In this document: positions 1-8,158 of the stretch, piece after piece
Layout of the letters: every line of letters starts with the position of its first letter
Numbering within the stretch: the first letter of the stretch is position 1
DNA from: Desulfobacteraceae bacterium
GTDB lineage: Bacteria; Desulfobacterota; Desulfobacteria; Desulfobacterales; Desulfosarcinaceae
Reading direction: 5' to 3'
DNA: 55,446 bases
Assembly (NCBI GenBank): GCA_024230435.1
Contig: JAAERL010000628.1
Span: forward strand, 1 to 55,446
The notes under the pieces: model-generated
Database searches by the model: none
What the model saw: only the letters and a program-made list of their open reading frames with translations
What the model was told of the DNA's origin: nothing
Position numbers and translations under genes: made by a program

Positions 1-141
1 ATACCAGATTGAGCAGGATTTTTTTTCGTATTCAAGGCGTGCCAAAGTTTGCATACTTTACGTATTCGGGCTTTGGCATAACGCAGAAGACGGGAAAAAA
101 GACATACAAGATGGTATATTCTTTAACTGCAAATCGCCTTA
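1..141. repeat. Foldback repeat family A, copy 1 (truncated by window start)
   Basis: Non-coding interspersed repeat, same orientation as the copies at 11199 and 24271. It keeps the inner features of the family: ATACCA near the left, a GCCAAAG/CTTTGGC inner stem, a run of T matched by a run of A, ATGGTATATT and the terminal AAATCGCCTTA. The left terminus lies outside the window. The short open frame running through it is a by-product of the repeat; the same peptide recurs in other copies, so it is not called as a gene. Confidence 0.85.
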
Positions 142-213
142 ATATAACCCTGTGGCTGGCATGGATAGCGAAAAGCATGCCGTTTAGAGCCCAATCGTTG
201 GGGCATTAGTAGA

Positions 214-657
214 ATGAACTCAATTCCACCATCAAATATGCAATCTGGTCCAGTTAAACTTAATTTTGAAAAAATTATTGGAGTTGAACCTGGCGCAGAA
301 TTAGTTCCTTTTTACCATTTCAAGATTTTAACCAATGAAGGAAATATAGTAGGCCATATCAATTTTAAGGTCGGAGATACAAACCACATAAGGCAGTGTG
401 TTGGACATATTGGCTATAAGATTTTTCCTGAGTATCGTGGCAATTCTTATTCATATTTTGCTTGTGATGCCATAAGACCATTTCTTCGAACTTTTTACAA
501 AAAGGTAATTTTAACAAGCGACCCAGATAATGTACCATCAATAAAAATAATTAAAAAATTAAATGCAAAATTTCTCAATGAAATAACCGTTCCCGTTCAA
601 GATCCATCTTATAAAGACGGGGCGAGAAGAAAGAAAAGATACGAATGGGAACCATAA
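214..657 (+). CDS. GNAT-family N-acetyltransferase
   Basis: A 147-residue protein with the GNAT fold pattern. It has a strand GHINFKVG (residues 47-54), a second strand ending GYKIFPEYRGNSYS (67-80) that holds the acetyl-CoA pyrophosphate-binding loop in variant form (R75-G-N-S), and the late helix NVPSIKIIKKLNAKF (106-120) typical of these enzymes. It would transfer an acetyl group to an amine; the substrate cannot be told. The gene stands alone just after a foldback repeat, is AT-rich, and has only a weak ribosome binding site before the ATG. Family call is firm, function open. Confidence 0.75.
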   Translation: MNSIPPSNMQSGPVKLNFEKIIGVEPGAELVPFYHFKILTNEGNIVGHINFKVGDTNHIRQCVGHIGYKIFPEYRGNSYSYFACDAIRPFLRTFYKKVILTSDPDNVPSIKIIKKLNAKFLNEITVPVQDPSYKDGARRKKRYEWEP

Positions 658-715
658 TCAAGCTAATTGAGCAGACGTAAAAAAACGCGAGGCTGATAGG
701 CGACGTTAACAGTTG

Positions 716-805
716 ATGAAACAAATAGTCATCGTAGTTTTTCTGGTTATGTTTTTTTCTGGTTATGCATTTAATTCAGAGCCAAATCGTTGTGTATCCC
801 CATAA
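716..805 (+). CDS. Possible 29-residue signal-peptide-like ORF
   Basis: A short frame starting MKQIVIVVFLVMFFSGYAFN and ending CVSP, i.e. a hydrophobic secretion-signal-like segment followed by ten polar residues. There is no clear Shine-Dalgarno sequence. It may be the truncated 5' end of a secreted protein gene or chance in AT-rich DNA. Weak call. Confidence 0.2.
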   Translation: MKQIVIVVFLVMFFSGYAFNSEPNRCVSP

Positions 806-1983
806 AAAATTTTAATGCCGGCTGACAATTACTTTACCACTGAAGCTATGTTTAGAAATCATACGCACAAATAAATGATAATGATTACCCATCAAAAACC
901 GTATTATTTCAATTAGATAAATTGATCAAAAGTTTTTTATTAAATTCAACAAAAGATCTTTTTCGCTATTTCCTATAGACAATCCATCCAAGGCTGTTTG
1001 AGACATCACATGGTATAAGGTTGGGCACTGGTTCATCCGTTGTCAGTCAGTTCTCATTTTCCATTCGTTGGACACCGTTGTCTGATTCTATAGTTTATTT
1101 TCCCATCCGCACTGCCAAAATTGTTTTGTGTTTTGCCACCAAAATTGGCAGCCAGAAATCGGGCGGACGGTTTAACAAACTAGGAATTTGATCAATAGTT
1201 TTTATACACAAGGGTAATTCGAATTCAAAATTATATAGCATCATATTAAATTTCAAATAATTATCAAATGGAATTATCTATGAATGTCTCATGACGGTAT
1301 TTATCTTAGCGATATTGGCATTTAAATTGCTGCTACTAATTGTTTAGGGAATTCATCATTTCCTCAGTAGTTGCTTGTGGTGCGAAATTTTACTGATTGG
1401 ATTGGTTAAAATACTTAAAGTTTATATTATTTTTAAATTGCTATTTTTTAAATAATAATGTCAAATGATCAGTCAAAATTCTACTCTGGATGAATCTTTA
1501 TCTAATGAAATTTTTTAGCTGTTTGCTACGACTATGATCTGCAATTTAAATTATTTTTCATCCATCATTATCTGTAGAGCTGGTACAAACTGAGCTTTAA
1601 ATAGTATTGGCTTCAATTATGGTTTGCATTAGAGTTATGCGCAGTATATAGCAAAGGAAAAAGTAATAATAAAATATCTATATACAATATCGATAATAAG
1701 CATCAGCATCAGCAAAAAATAATTGTTAATAATAAGTGGCATTTGCTTTTAAGAGCATAGCTTTTGACAGAATGGACACCTGTCCGGTTAAATACTGCTT
1801 TTTTAAGTTCATTCACATAAAGTAAAGGCCCGGATATATTGTTCCTGAAATTATGAGTCCTCTCCAGGCTATTTTGTGGTCGAACTGGATATGGCATGTG
1901 GTTAAAAATCATTCAAATAAATCGTTATGTGTTAGTGGCATCTAAAAAAAATTTTGTTTTCAGTCTGAAACTGAAAAGGATCA
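806..1983. other. Long AT-rich non-coding stretch
   Basis: About 1.2 kb without a convincing gene. It contains a transposase relic near its left end (described separately) and an imperfect inverted repeat, arms at 1112-1123 (CTGCCAAAATTG) and 1140-1151 (CAAAATTGGCAG). Otherwise low-complexity AT-rich DNA with many stops in all frames. The short minus frame at 1709-1912 has no recognisable features. Confidence 0.5.
835..930 (-). pseudogene. Relic of REP-associated (Y1/HUH) tyrosine transposase
   Basis: On the minus strand one frame reads FLMGNHYHLFVR (about 900-865). This is the HUH motif region of the Y1 transposase family linked to REP palindromes (typically LMxNHxHLL). No complete frame surrounds it and the catalytic tyrosine helix is absent, so this is a decayed fragment. 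Identification rests on this one motif. Confidence 0.45.
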
Positions 1984-3237
1984 ATGAAAATGAATAATGC
2001 AAACAATGATAGTAATAATAATCATGTGGAATCTGATATATGTCAGGGCGTGCTTCCATTAAAATCTGAAGCCACAAGTAGAATAGATAAACTTATTGAA
2101 ACATCCAGCCGTTTTCCAAAAGCACTATCGCCGAAAAGTGATAAAAGTTGCTGTGACAATATTAGGCGGCTTAATAGTACTGATTATAATAAATCCGGGC
2201 GAAAAAATTACTCTGATAATTCTAAAGCAGGGTTAAATTCCGATAAGGATAAGGATACAAATAAACCTGCGTGTTACGTGAATATAAATAAAAATGACGC
2301 CGGATTAATAAACGACGCCTCAGCTCCAATAAAAAAGCTTAAAAGTATTGATACTAAAAACCAAATACCTCGTGCAAAAAAGATATCAAAGACAAAATGT
2401 GCAGGGATAACTTTGGTATCGGGGATAGGTTCAGGTCTTGCCTGGTGTTTGACTGCAATTGCTCTTATACCGAGATATGCTACTGTAGAGGAATCTATTC
2501 GGCAAATTGCCAGTAGTAAATTCAGACACTTTGAGATAGCCAATAAGGCGGCGGGCAGTGTGACAAAGTTGGGTATGGTTTATATGACTAAAAATACGAA
2601 TTTCCCTAAAATGATTCGATACAAAATTGATACTCGTGATATTGACACAGAAAAGGATAAAATTCCCTTATTCCTAGAAGCTGGAGATATTGTCTATATT
2701 CCCCCGAATATAAAAAAAGTATTAGCGGGTCATATGGAAATTATTTTGGAAACAGGCGGAATAGGTGGAAATAAAATGTTTACTGTTGCCAATATGGGAT
2801 ATCCGAAATTGAATGCTGCAGAATATTCTTATACCTCCTATTATAGCGAAGCAATTAAAAGAATTAACAAGAAAATATTTATATACCGTATTGACAATGA
2901 ACAGCAGCGAAAAGCTTTTGTGGAAACTGTCCAGGATACTACTTATTCATCTTATTCTGACGAAAGTACAGTTGTAAATGATATAAAATATAGTCTATTA
3001 CCAGCTCTTAAGCCGAGCAGTCTTTTTCAAACTCCGCAGAATTCGGGAAATCAGGGGAATGGTTCGGAAGATAAATTAGATAAAAGCTATTGTTCGCAAT
3101 ACGTGGCATTTACTTTTAACAAAGCATTTAAAGGCACTCTTCCAGGACCTTCGGCTGGATGGACGCCGGCCCGCTTACATGCTGCTTTTTCAGTTCATTC
3201 AGATAAAAAAGAAGAGGCTCGGATATTTTGCGGGTAA
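1984..3237 (+). CDS. Large AT-rich protein with C-terminal permuted papain-like (NlpC/P60-type) domain
   Basis: A 417-residue protein. Residues 1-135 are polar, Asn/Ser/Lys-rich and probably disordered. Residues 139-162 form one hydrophobic segment (ITLVSGIGSGLAWCLTAIAL). The C-terminal part has the circularly permuted NlpC/P60 layout: a strand GDIVYIPP (234-241) followed by a candidate catalytic His250 in AGHMEIILE, then about 120 residues later Cys370 in SYCSQYVAFTF, then a TPARLHAAF helix. Such folds act as peptidases, amidases or acyltransferases. The gene is isolated, and its stop codon lies inside a foldback element, so the C-terminus may have been altered by that insertion. Two alternative ATGs lie at the start (1984 and 1990). 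The fold call is an inference from motif order. Confidence 0.55.
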   Translation: MKMNNANNDSNNNHVESDICQGVLPLKSEATSRIDKLIETSSRFPKALSPKSDKSCCDNIRRLNSTDYNKSGRKNYSDNSKAGLNSDKDKDTNKPACYVNINKNDAGLINDASAPIKKLKSIDTKNQIPRAKKISKTKCAGITLVSGIGSGLAWCLTAIALIPRYATVEESIRQIASSKFRHFEIANKAAGSVTKLGMVYMTKNTNFPKMIRYKIDTRDIDTEKDKIPLFLEAGDIVYIPPNIKKVLAGHMEIILETGGIGGNKMFTVANMGYPKLNAAEYSYTSYYSEAIKRINKKIFIYRIDNEQQRKAFVETVQDTTYSSYSDESTVVNDIKYSLLPALKPSSLFQTPQNSGNQGNGSEDKLDKSYCSQYVAFTFNKAFKGTLPGPSAGWTPARLHAAFSVHSDKKEEARIFCG

Positions 3238-3356
3238 GTTCTCAAAAAGTCATGGCAGTAAATATTTTTTCAAAATTCAGAACCAATAATATCAATAGTT
3301 TACAATTGAGAAACGCAAAAAATGGCCTGTAATGCCAGGACTTTTTGAGAACTTAC
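3234..3356. repeat. Foldback element D (123 bp, 24-bp terminal inverted repeats)
   Basis: The arms 3234-3257 and 3333-3356 are inverted copies matching at 23 of 24 positions; each arm has GTAAGTTCTCAAAAAGTC at its outer side. The left arm contains the TAA stop of the upstream gene. The interior is AT-rich and non-coding. It could be an insertion that created the stop, or a very long terminator hairpin. A related fragment, TTCTCAAAAA, is seen near 3990. Confidence 0.8.
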
Positions 3357-3607
3357 TAACGCACCAGCTAATATACTGCCTTAGATAGACGATTTTGCGG
3401 TCCTGCCGGATATGGCGATGGCATGTGGCAAACAACCTTTCAAATAAAGGCTCATGTTGTGTTTCAGGGCCATATTCACAAGCATCTCAATTAAGGAATG
3501 CAATAAGACTTTTGCTCGTTTACCCGTATTATGAACACACTCAAAAAATCCGGGATAAAAAGGAAGCTCTTCCTGTCAGATGCCACGAAGTGGACGTAAC
3601 CTGCTTC

Positions 3608-3787
3608 TTAAGGCGATTTGTGTTAAATAATATACCATCTTGCATCTCTTTTTTCCCGTTTTGTGTGTTATGCCAAAGGTGCGAATACGTTAAGTAAGCA
3701 ATCTTTGGCATGCCTTGAAGACGAAAAAAAATCTAAGCCCAATATGGTATCTGTTAAGATGCTATATTTTTTCCGCCAATCGCCTAA
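3608..3787. repeat. Foldback repeat family A, copy 2 (long subtype)
   Basis: Begins TTAAGGCGATTTG and ends CGCCAATCGCCTAA. It carries an extra segment of about 16 bp next to the right-hand GGTAT that is shared only with the copy at 24271. Inner arms: TGCCAAAG / CTTTGGCA. Overlapping short reading frames are repeat-derived and not annotated. Confidence 0.9.
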
Positions 3788-4034
3788 AGGGCGCAAAATA
3801 TTTAATACCAGGACAAAAAAGGGGACAAACGTCTATGGCGTATTTTGTTGTAATTTTAAGATCATCCAGCGATAATTTCCGGCAATTGATTACCGGGATG
3901 AATCGCTAACATATTGACGGTGAAACAAAATTTCTGTATTTTTTCTGCTGTGCAAATCATTTGCCGAATTTTTTTTAAATACAGGCTCTGTTCTCAAAAA
4001 CCTCAAATCACGACACTTGAGAAAGGGAAGGAAT

Positions 4035-4694
4035 ATGAAATATGCAATTTATAGCTGTGGAGGATTTTCCAGAGAAGTTCTACCTATTTTAAGACAAAAT
4101 TATCAAAGCAAGATGCATACTGATGAAAAATTAGATATCGTATTTATCGACGATAATCCACAGTGGCATGGTAAAATTATTAATGGGATCAAGGTAATAT
4201 CATTTGATGATCTTTGTAGAGAAAAAAAACGGGATAGATTAATTTCTGTTGCAATCGCAGACACTAAGATAAGAAAAAAACTTGTTGATAGATGCCAAAA
4301 CGAAGGATTCAATTTTGCTGATATTGTGTCAAATAGCACATTAATTTATGATAAAAATAAGATCGGGCAGGGTGCAATCCTGTGCGCCAACACTATGATA
4401 ACTTCAAATGTGAAAATTGGGATACATTTTCATTGTAACTTTTACTCGTTTGTAGCGCATGATTGTGTTATCGGAGATTATGTCACTTTTGCGCCGCGAG
4501 TGAGCTGCAATGGGAGAATAAATATTGGTGATTTCGCTTATATCGGAGCAGGATCTGTCTTTAAGCAAGGTGTCATAGGCAAACCTCTAAGGGTTGGAAA
4601 AGGTGCAGTTGTTGGAATGGGAGCAGTTGTGACAAAGGATGTTCCTGCTAATGTAACGGTTGTTGGAAACCCGGCGAGAATCTTATCGAAGTAA
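4035..4694 (+). CDS. PglD/NeuD-type sugar O- or N-acyltransferase (left-handed beta-helix)
   Basis: 219 residues from the ATG at 4035, chosen because AAGGGAAGGA lies just upstream; an earlier TTG at 4017 lacks one. The N-terminal half is the Rossmann-like sugar-binding domain (MKYAIYSCGGFSREV, with IDDNPQWHGKIINGI further on). The C-terminal half has hexapeptide repeats ending VPANVTVVGNPARIL, as in PglD acetyltransferases. His142 in VAHDCVIGDY fits the catalytic base. Such enzymes acetylate UDP-amino sugars or similar during glycan synthesis. No glycan genes are nearby, so it is an orphan, and its partner pathway cannot be read from the window. Confidence 0.85.
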   Translation: MKYAIYSCGGFSREVLPILRQNYQSKMHTDEKLDIVFIDDNPQWHGKIINGIKVISFDDLCREKKRDRLISVAIADTKIRKKLVDRCQNEGFNFADIVSNSTLIYDKNKIGQGAILCANTMITSNVKIGIHFHCNFYSFVAHDCVIGDYVTFAPRVSCNGRINIGDFAYIGAGSVFKQGVIGKPLRVGKGAVVGMGAVVTKDVPANVTVVGNPARILSK

Positions 4695-4751
4695 TATGCA
4701 AAAGATAATGTCTATATCTTATTTTAGTAATAGTAAAATATAGTAAAAATG

Positions 4752-4789
4752 GGGCATCTTATATTGGGAATGCCCAATATAAGATGCCC
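4752..4789. terminator. Perfect 17-bp hairpin after the acyltransferase gene
   Basis: Arms 4752-4768 and 4773-4789 are perfectly complementary around the loop AATG. It lies 58 bp after the stop. There is no T-run, so it may be a transcript-stabilising hairpin rather than a classical intrinsic terminator. Confidence 0.6.
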
Positions 4790-4985
4790 TTGAGATATTA
4801 GCGGGTTAAAGCCGAGGCCTCCGAACTGGCGCGGCCTCGCTGTCAAGCAGCATTATGTTTGTCCCAATTGCCGTCCTTTTAGACAAATTACAGTTTTTTT
4901 CTGGCATGCAAATATGTCCATTTTCGATTACAAATTTTGGCCACTGTTGCACAGCAATAGCAGGGCGGCAATTATACTTGTTAAG

Positions 4986-5153
4986 TTATTTTTTATTTTT
5001 CGCAATAATCCATATGGCATGCACCATGCCTGGGATAAAACCCACTAAAGTTAGTAAAATATTGATCCAAAAATGTTTACCAAGACCAACTTGCAGCAAT
5101 GCTGCTACTGGAGGAAAGATGATTGCGCAAATTATTTTTATTAAATCTTTCAT
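4986..5153 (-). CDS. YqaE/PMP3 family small membrane protein (UPF0057)
   Basis: A 55-residue protein on the minus strand, start CAT at 5151-5153, stop TTA at 4986-4988. It reads through the family signature: FPPVAALLQVGLGKHFWINI, then LLTLVGFIPGMVHAIWII, giving two hydrophobic helices joined by the GLGKHFW loop, and ends AKNKK. The usual length is 50-60 residues, so it is complete. Members sit in the inner membrane and are linked in other organisms to membrane potential and salt or stress tolerance. The ribosome binding site is weak. It stands alone between relics. Confidence 0.9.
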   Translation of the reverse strand: MKDLIKIICAIIFPPVAALLQVGLGKHFWINILLTLVGFIPGMVHAIWIIAKNKK

Positions 5154-5573
5154 CTAAAATTCGGTGGGCATACTCCGGCATTTATGCCGGAGAGCAAACA
5201 CCGCTCCTTTTTCTTGTTGATAGTTTTAGCCATTAGCATGATGCAACAATCGGCAGTACTTGCCGCATTGAAGATACCTTTAGATTTTCCAGTTTTCGCG
5301 GGTCAAAAGTCCACCCCCAATTAATGTTAGCTGCGGCCTTAGCGTATGCGATCCGCCGGCTTGACTTCTTTAAATCAGTTTAATTGCTTGCGCAGGTCCT
5401 TGAGCCGGCACAGCAGCTCAAGGCGCCTGTTTTGGCTGTAACCTAACCCCGTTGCGGTTGTCCGTGGCGGTTGTGCTTTAAACGATTTGTATTAAATAAT
5501 ATATCATCTTGCATGTCTTTTTTTCCGTGGCCCTAATTATATCATCAAACAAGCTATCCAAACGCTCATATTT
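5154..5573. other. Gene-free interval with possible insertion-sequence debris
   Basis: No intact gene. On the minus strand, a frame reading LGYSQNRRLELLCRLKDLRK and closing with a stop shortly after (about 5380-5445) is followed further on by GGGGGTGGACTTTTGACCCG. This layout resembles the decayed end of an insertion sequence, but I cannot name the family. A partial copy of foldback family A ends the interval. Confidence 0.35.
5479..5526. repeat. Fragment of foldback repeat family A (copy 3)
   Basis: Only the left arm is present: TTAAACGATTTG, then AATAATATATCATCTTGCAT, then a T-run and CCG. The sequence then diverges, so the copy is truncated. Confidence 0.75.
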
Positions 5574-6098
5574 TTAGTAATTACTGTCAGCGTAATCGAC
5601 CCATCCACCAGCATTTACCAGCGCACGGTCAAAATCAGAAATTTCAAATGCAATGGTTTCATCCAGTTGGTCCGCCCGGAATATTAACCTGCTGTTTTCG
5701 AAGTCGGTTTCCAGTTTGCAGGGTTTTCCGGCAAACCGGCTAAAGAGACGGTCGATGGTGTTTTTATCAAGTTCTATAGCCAGCATGCCGCAGTTGAACA
5801 TGTTTTGCCGGAAGATGCGGGCAAAGCTCTCAGCAATGACGATGTGAATGCCGTTTACTTCCAAAGCCCAGGGGGCATGTTCCCTGGATGATCCGCAACC
5901 AAAATTGGCGCGGGTCACAATAACGCTTTTGTCCTTGATGCCGGCTGCCGCATCGAATTCTTCCATGTTTAGATCTTCAAGCAAATATGGCTTGAGAGCT
6001 TCTTTAGTGACTTCGGTTAGATATCTTGCCGGGATAATTTCATCCGTATTGATATCGGAACGGTCAAGGAATAGAATATTGCCGTTAAATGATTTCAT
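5574..6098 (-). CDS. leuD: 3-isopropylmalate dehydratase small subunit
   Basis: 174 residues from the ATG at 6098, chosen for the AAGGGTAG ribosome site and homology; a longer frame from 6131 would overlap leuC. The protein starts MKSFNGNILFLDRSDINTDE and has IIPARYL and the swivelling-domain motif GCGSSREHAPWAL, typical of the aconitase-family small subunit. With LeuC it isomerises 2- to 3-isopropylmalate in leucine synthesis. It starts four bases after the leuC stop, so the pair is co-translated. Homoaconitase or methylmalate isomerase specificity is not excluded. Confidence 0.9.
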   Translation of the reverse strand: MKSFNGNILFLDRSDINTDEIIPARYLTEVTKEALKPYLLEDLNMEEFDAAAGIKDKSVIVTRANFGCGSSREHAPWALEVNGIHIVIAESFARIFRQNMFNCGMLAIELDKNTIDRLFSRFAGKPCKLETDFENSRLIFRADQLDETIAFEISDFDRALVNAGGWVDYADSNY

Positions 6099-6102
6099 TT
6101 TA

Positions 6103-7389
6103 CTACCCTTTGAATTGCTCGGAGTTGACAATGGCTCCCGCTAATGCGCAGGCTGCCGCCGTGGCCGGGCTCATCAGGTGAACCATGCCGCCTTTGCCCA
6201 TTCGTCCGTTGAAATTTCGGTTTGTTGTCGCGGCGCAGACTTCGCCTTCGGCCAAAACCCCGTTGCTCATACCCAGGCATGCGCCGCAAGTGGGATTGGT
6301 CACACAAAAGCCCGCTTGCATAAAGATTTCGATAATTCCTTCTTTCAATGCCTGGCCGTAGATATCCGGTGTGGCAGGAGAAACAATGGCGCGAACGTTA
6401 TCCTTGATTTTTTTTCCTTTCAGGATCTGGGCGGCAACTCGCAGATCTTCTATTCTGCCATTGGTGCAACTGCCGATATAGACTTGATGGACAGGAGTTC
6501 CGGTCATTTGTGATACCGTTTTTACGTTGTCGGGTTTAAAACCGTAGGTGACTTGGGGCTCTAACTTGGAAACATCGATTTTGAGTGTTTGACTGTAGAG
6601 CGCATCCGGGTCCGGGCGATACACGCTGTATGCTTTCAGTGCGGTTTCCTGCGAGTCGAACTCGTCTTTGATAAAGGGCCATAAATAGTCTACGGTAACG
6701 GCGTCCGGGGCGCAAATTCCGCAGGTTCCGCCTGCTTCAATGGCCATGTTGCACAATGTCATGCGTGCTTCCATGCTCATTGCATCAATGGCCGGTCCGC
6801 AAAATTCAATGACTTTATTTGTGGCCCCATTAACTCCCAATCTTCCGATAATTGCCAGAATAACATCCTTGGCATAGACTCCCTGCGGCAGATTGCCATC
6901 GACTTGTATTTTGATGGTTTCGGGAGCGCGAAAGGCGCATACGCCTTTTAATATACCCACCTCCAGGTCGGTTGTGCCCACGCCTGCGGCAAAAGCGCCG
7001 AAAGCGCCGTGGGTGCAGGTATGCGAGTCGCCCATAATAATGGTATATCCGGGCCGGACAAAACCTTTTTCAGGAAACAAAGCATGACAAACACCGTTGC
7101 GGCCGATATCGAAAAAATCGGTAATCCCGTGGCGGCTGGCCCACTCGCGTATAATTTTGCCCTGCAAGGCGGTTTTGCTGTCCTTGGCCGGTGTGACATG
7201 GTCTATCACCGCTTTAATTTTTCCGGGGTCAAAAACTCGGTCTTTGTCCCTGGCCACAAGATCGTTAATGGCAACCGGGGTTGTAATCTCGTGGCAAAAA
7301 ACCGCATCCAGGCGCAGCACAAAAGTATCCGGTGTCGGCTGATCCACCAGGCGGCTTTCAAATATTTTTTCGGCAATGGTTTTGCCCAT
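6103..7389 (-). CDS. leuC: 3-isopropylmalate dehydratase large subunit
   Basis: 428 residues, full length for the short (archaeal/HACN-type) LeuC class. The iron-sulfur ligands are visible: the cysteine in YIGSCTNGR and the pair in TNPTCGACLG. Other family marks are GDSHTCTHGAFGAF and the C-terminal NRNFNGRMGKGG. It binds a [4Fe-4S] cluster and, with LeuD, performs the dehydration-hydration step of leucine synthesis. The start ATG is preceded by GGAGG. leuA and leuB are not adjacent. A copy of foldback repeat A lies about 75 bp upstream, in the likely promoter region. Confidence 0.93.
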   Translation of the reverse strand: MGKTIAEKIFESRLVDQPTPDTFVLRLDAVFCHEITTPVAINDLVARDKDRVFDPGKIKAVIDHVTPAKDSKTALQGKIIREWASRHGITDFFDIGRNGVCHALFPEKGFVRPGYTIIMGDSHTCTHGAFGAFAAGVGTTDLEVGILKGVCAFRAPETIKIQVDGNLPQGVYAKDVILAIIGRLGVNGATNKVIEFCGPAIDAMSMEARMTLCNMAIEAGGTCGICAPDAVTVDYLWPFIKDEFDSQETALKAYSVYRPDPDALYSQTLKIDVSKLEPQVTYGFKPDNVKTVSQMTGTPVHQVYIGSCTNGRIEDLRVAAQILKGKKIKDNVRAIVSPATPDIYGQALKEGIIEIFMQAGFCVTNPTCGACLGMSNGVLAEGEVCAATTNRNFNGRMGKGGMVHLMSPATAAACALAGAIVNSEQFKG

Positions 7390-7462
7390 ACATCCTCCTA
7401 ACGCTGATTATTGAGGGGCGTTTAAAAACTGATTAATGGATAACACAACTATTTACAACCTG

Positions 7463-7629
7463 CTTAGGCGATTTGTGTTAAATAATATACCATCTTGCAT
7501 GTCTTTTTCCCGTCTTGTGTGTTATCCCAAAGGTGCGAATACGTTAAGTATGCAAACTTTGGCATGCCTTGAAGACGAAAAAAAATCTAAGCCCAATATG
7601 GTATATTCTTTTCCGCCAATCACCTTAAT
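7463..7629. repeat. Foldback repeat family A, copy 4
   Basis: Runs from CTTAGGCGATTTG to CGCCAATCACCTTAA. It lies between the leuC start and an IS200-type transposase relic. The inner stem TGCCAAAG/CTTTGGCA and the outer AATATACCAT/ATGGTATATT arms are intact. Confidence 0.9.
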
Positions 7630-7653
7630 ACCGTCAACCGGTTCAGATCCGCC

Positions 7654-8010
7654 TTGCCGTTGACCAGAACCATTATAGAGGTTGCCGCTTTCGATATTCA
7701 AATCAATGAAATGCAGGTTGATCAAGACCATATTCATTTTATAGTAGAAAGCATACCCAGCTTGTCGCCATTGCAAATAGTTCGAAAATTGAAGCAGGAA
7801 AGTACATTTCGAATTTGGAAAGATCACCCTGAACTCCAAAAGCATTTTTGGAAGGAAAGAACATTTTGGAGTGATGGATATTTTTGTTGTTCGATTGGAA
7901 AAGCGTCAATTGATACTGTAAACAAATATATTGAAATAGCACAGAGGCGATTCATCCCCAAGGCTAAAGGCCTTGGGGTTTTCTCGCCTCATCATTTTAT
8001 AAAGATCTGT
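7654..8010 (+). pseudogene. tnpA: IS200/IS605-type tnpA relic (Y1 HUH transposase), N-terminus missing
   Basis: The open frame holds the middle and end of a TnpA. The HUH motif is in DQDHIHFIVES (23-33), followed by KHFWKERTFWSDGYFC (63-78) and the catalytic tyrosine helix VNKYIEIAQ (Y92). About the first 45 residues of a normal TnpA are absent, and the frame runs on past the normal end through the terminal hairpin into unrelated sequence, stopping only at 8181. The gene is therefore broken. The truncation point lies next to foldback repeat copy 4. Confidence 0.85.
7956..7978. repeat. IS200-type terminal hairpin
   Basis: CCCCAAGGC (7956-7964) pairs with GCCTTGGGG (7970-7978) around TAAAG, followed by TTTTC. 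Position just after the tnpA tyrosine helix fits the subterminal hairpin recognised by IS200/IS605 transposases. Confidence 0.7.
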
Positions 8011-8158
8011 TGTTTTAAGGAGAAACAATTGGAAACATGCGCGGATTGCCAGTCGTATCCAACGTGTCATCTTATCCAGGAGTTTCATGGTAAAAGCAGC
8101 TACAAATACAAGAAATATAAGCAATCAATACTATTTATAAGGCAAAAGATTAAGGTTG

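Noticed and set aside
9-209. Open frame of 66 codons at the window start
   Set aside because: It is the readable frame of foldback repeat A; the same peptide appears at 11120-11365 and, inverted, elsewhere. No ribosome site and no protein-like constraint visible.
3395-3909. Three overlapping plus-strand frames
   Set aside because: They are made mostly of foldback A copy 2 and its flanks; no motif or ribosome site.
4855-5157. 100-codon plus-strand frame
   Set aside because: It is the antisense shadow of the YqaE/PMP3 gene on the minus strand.
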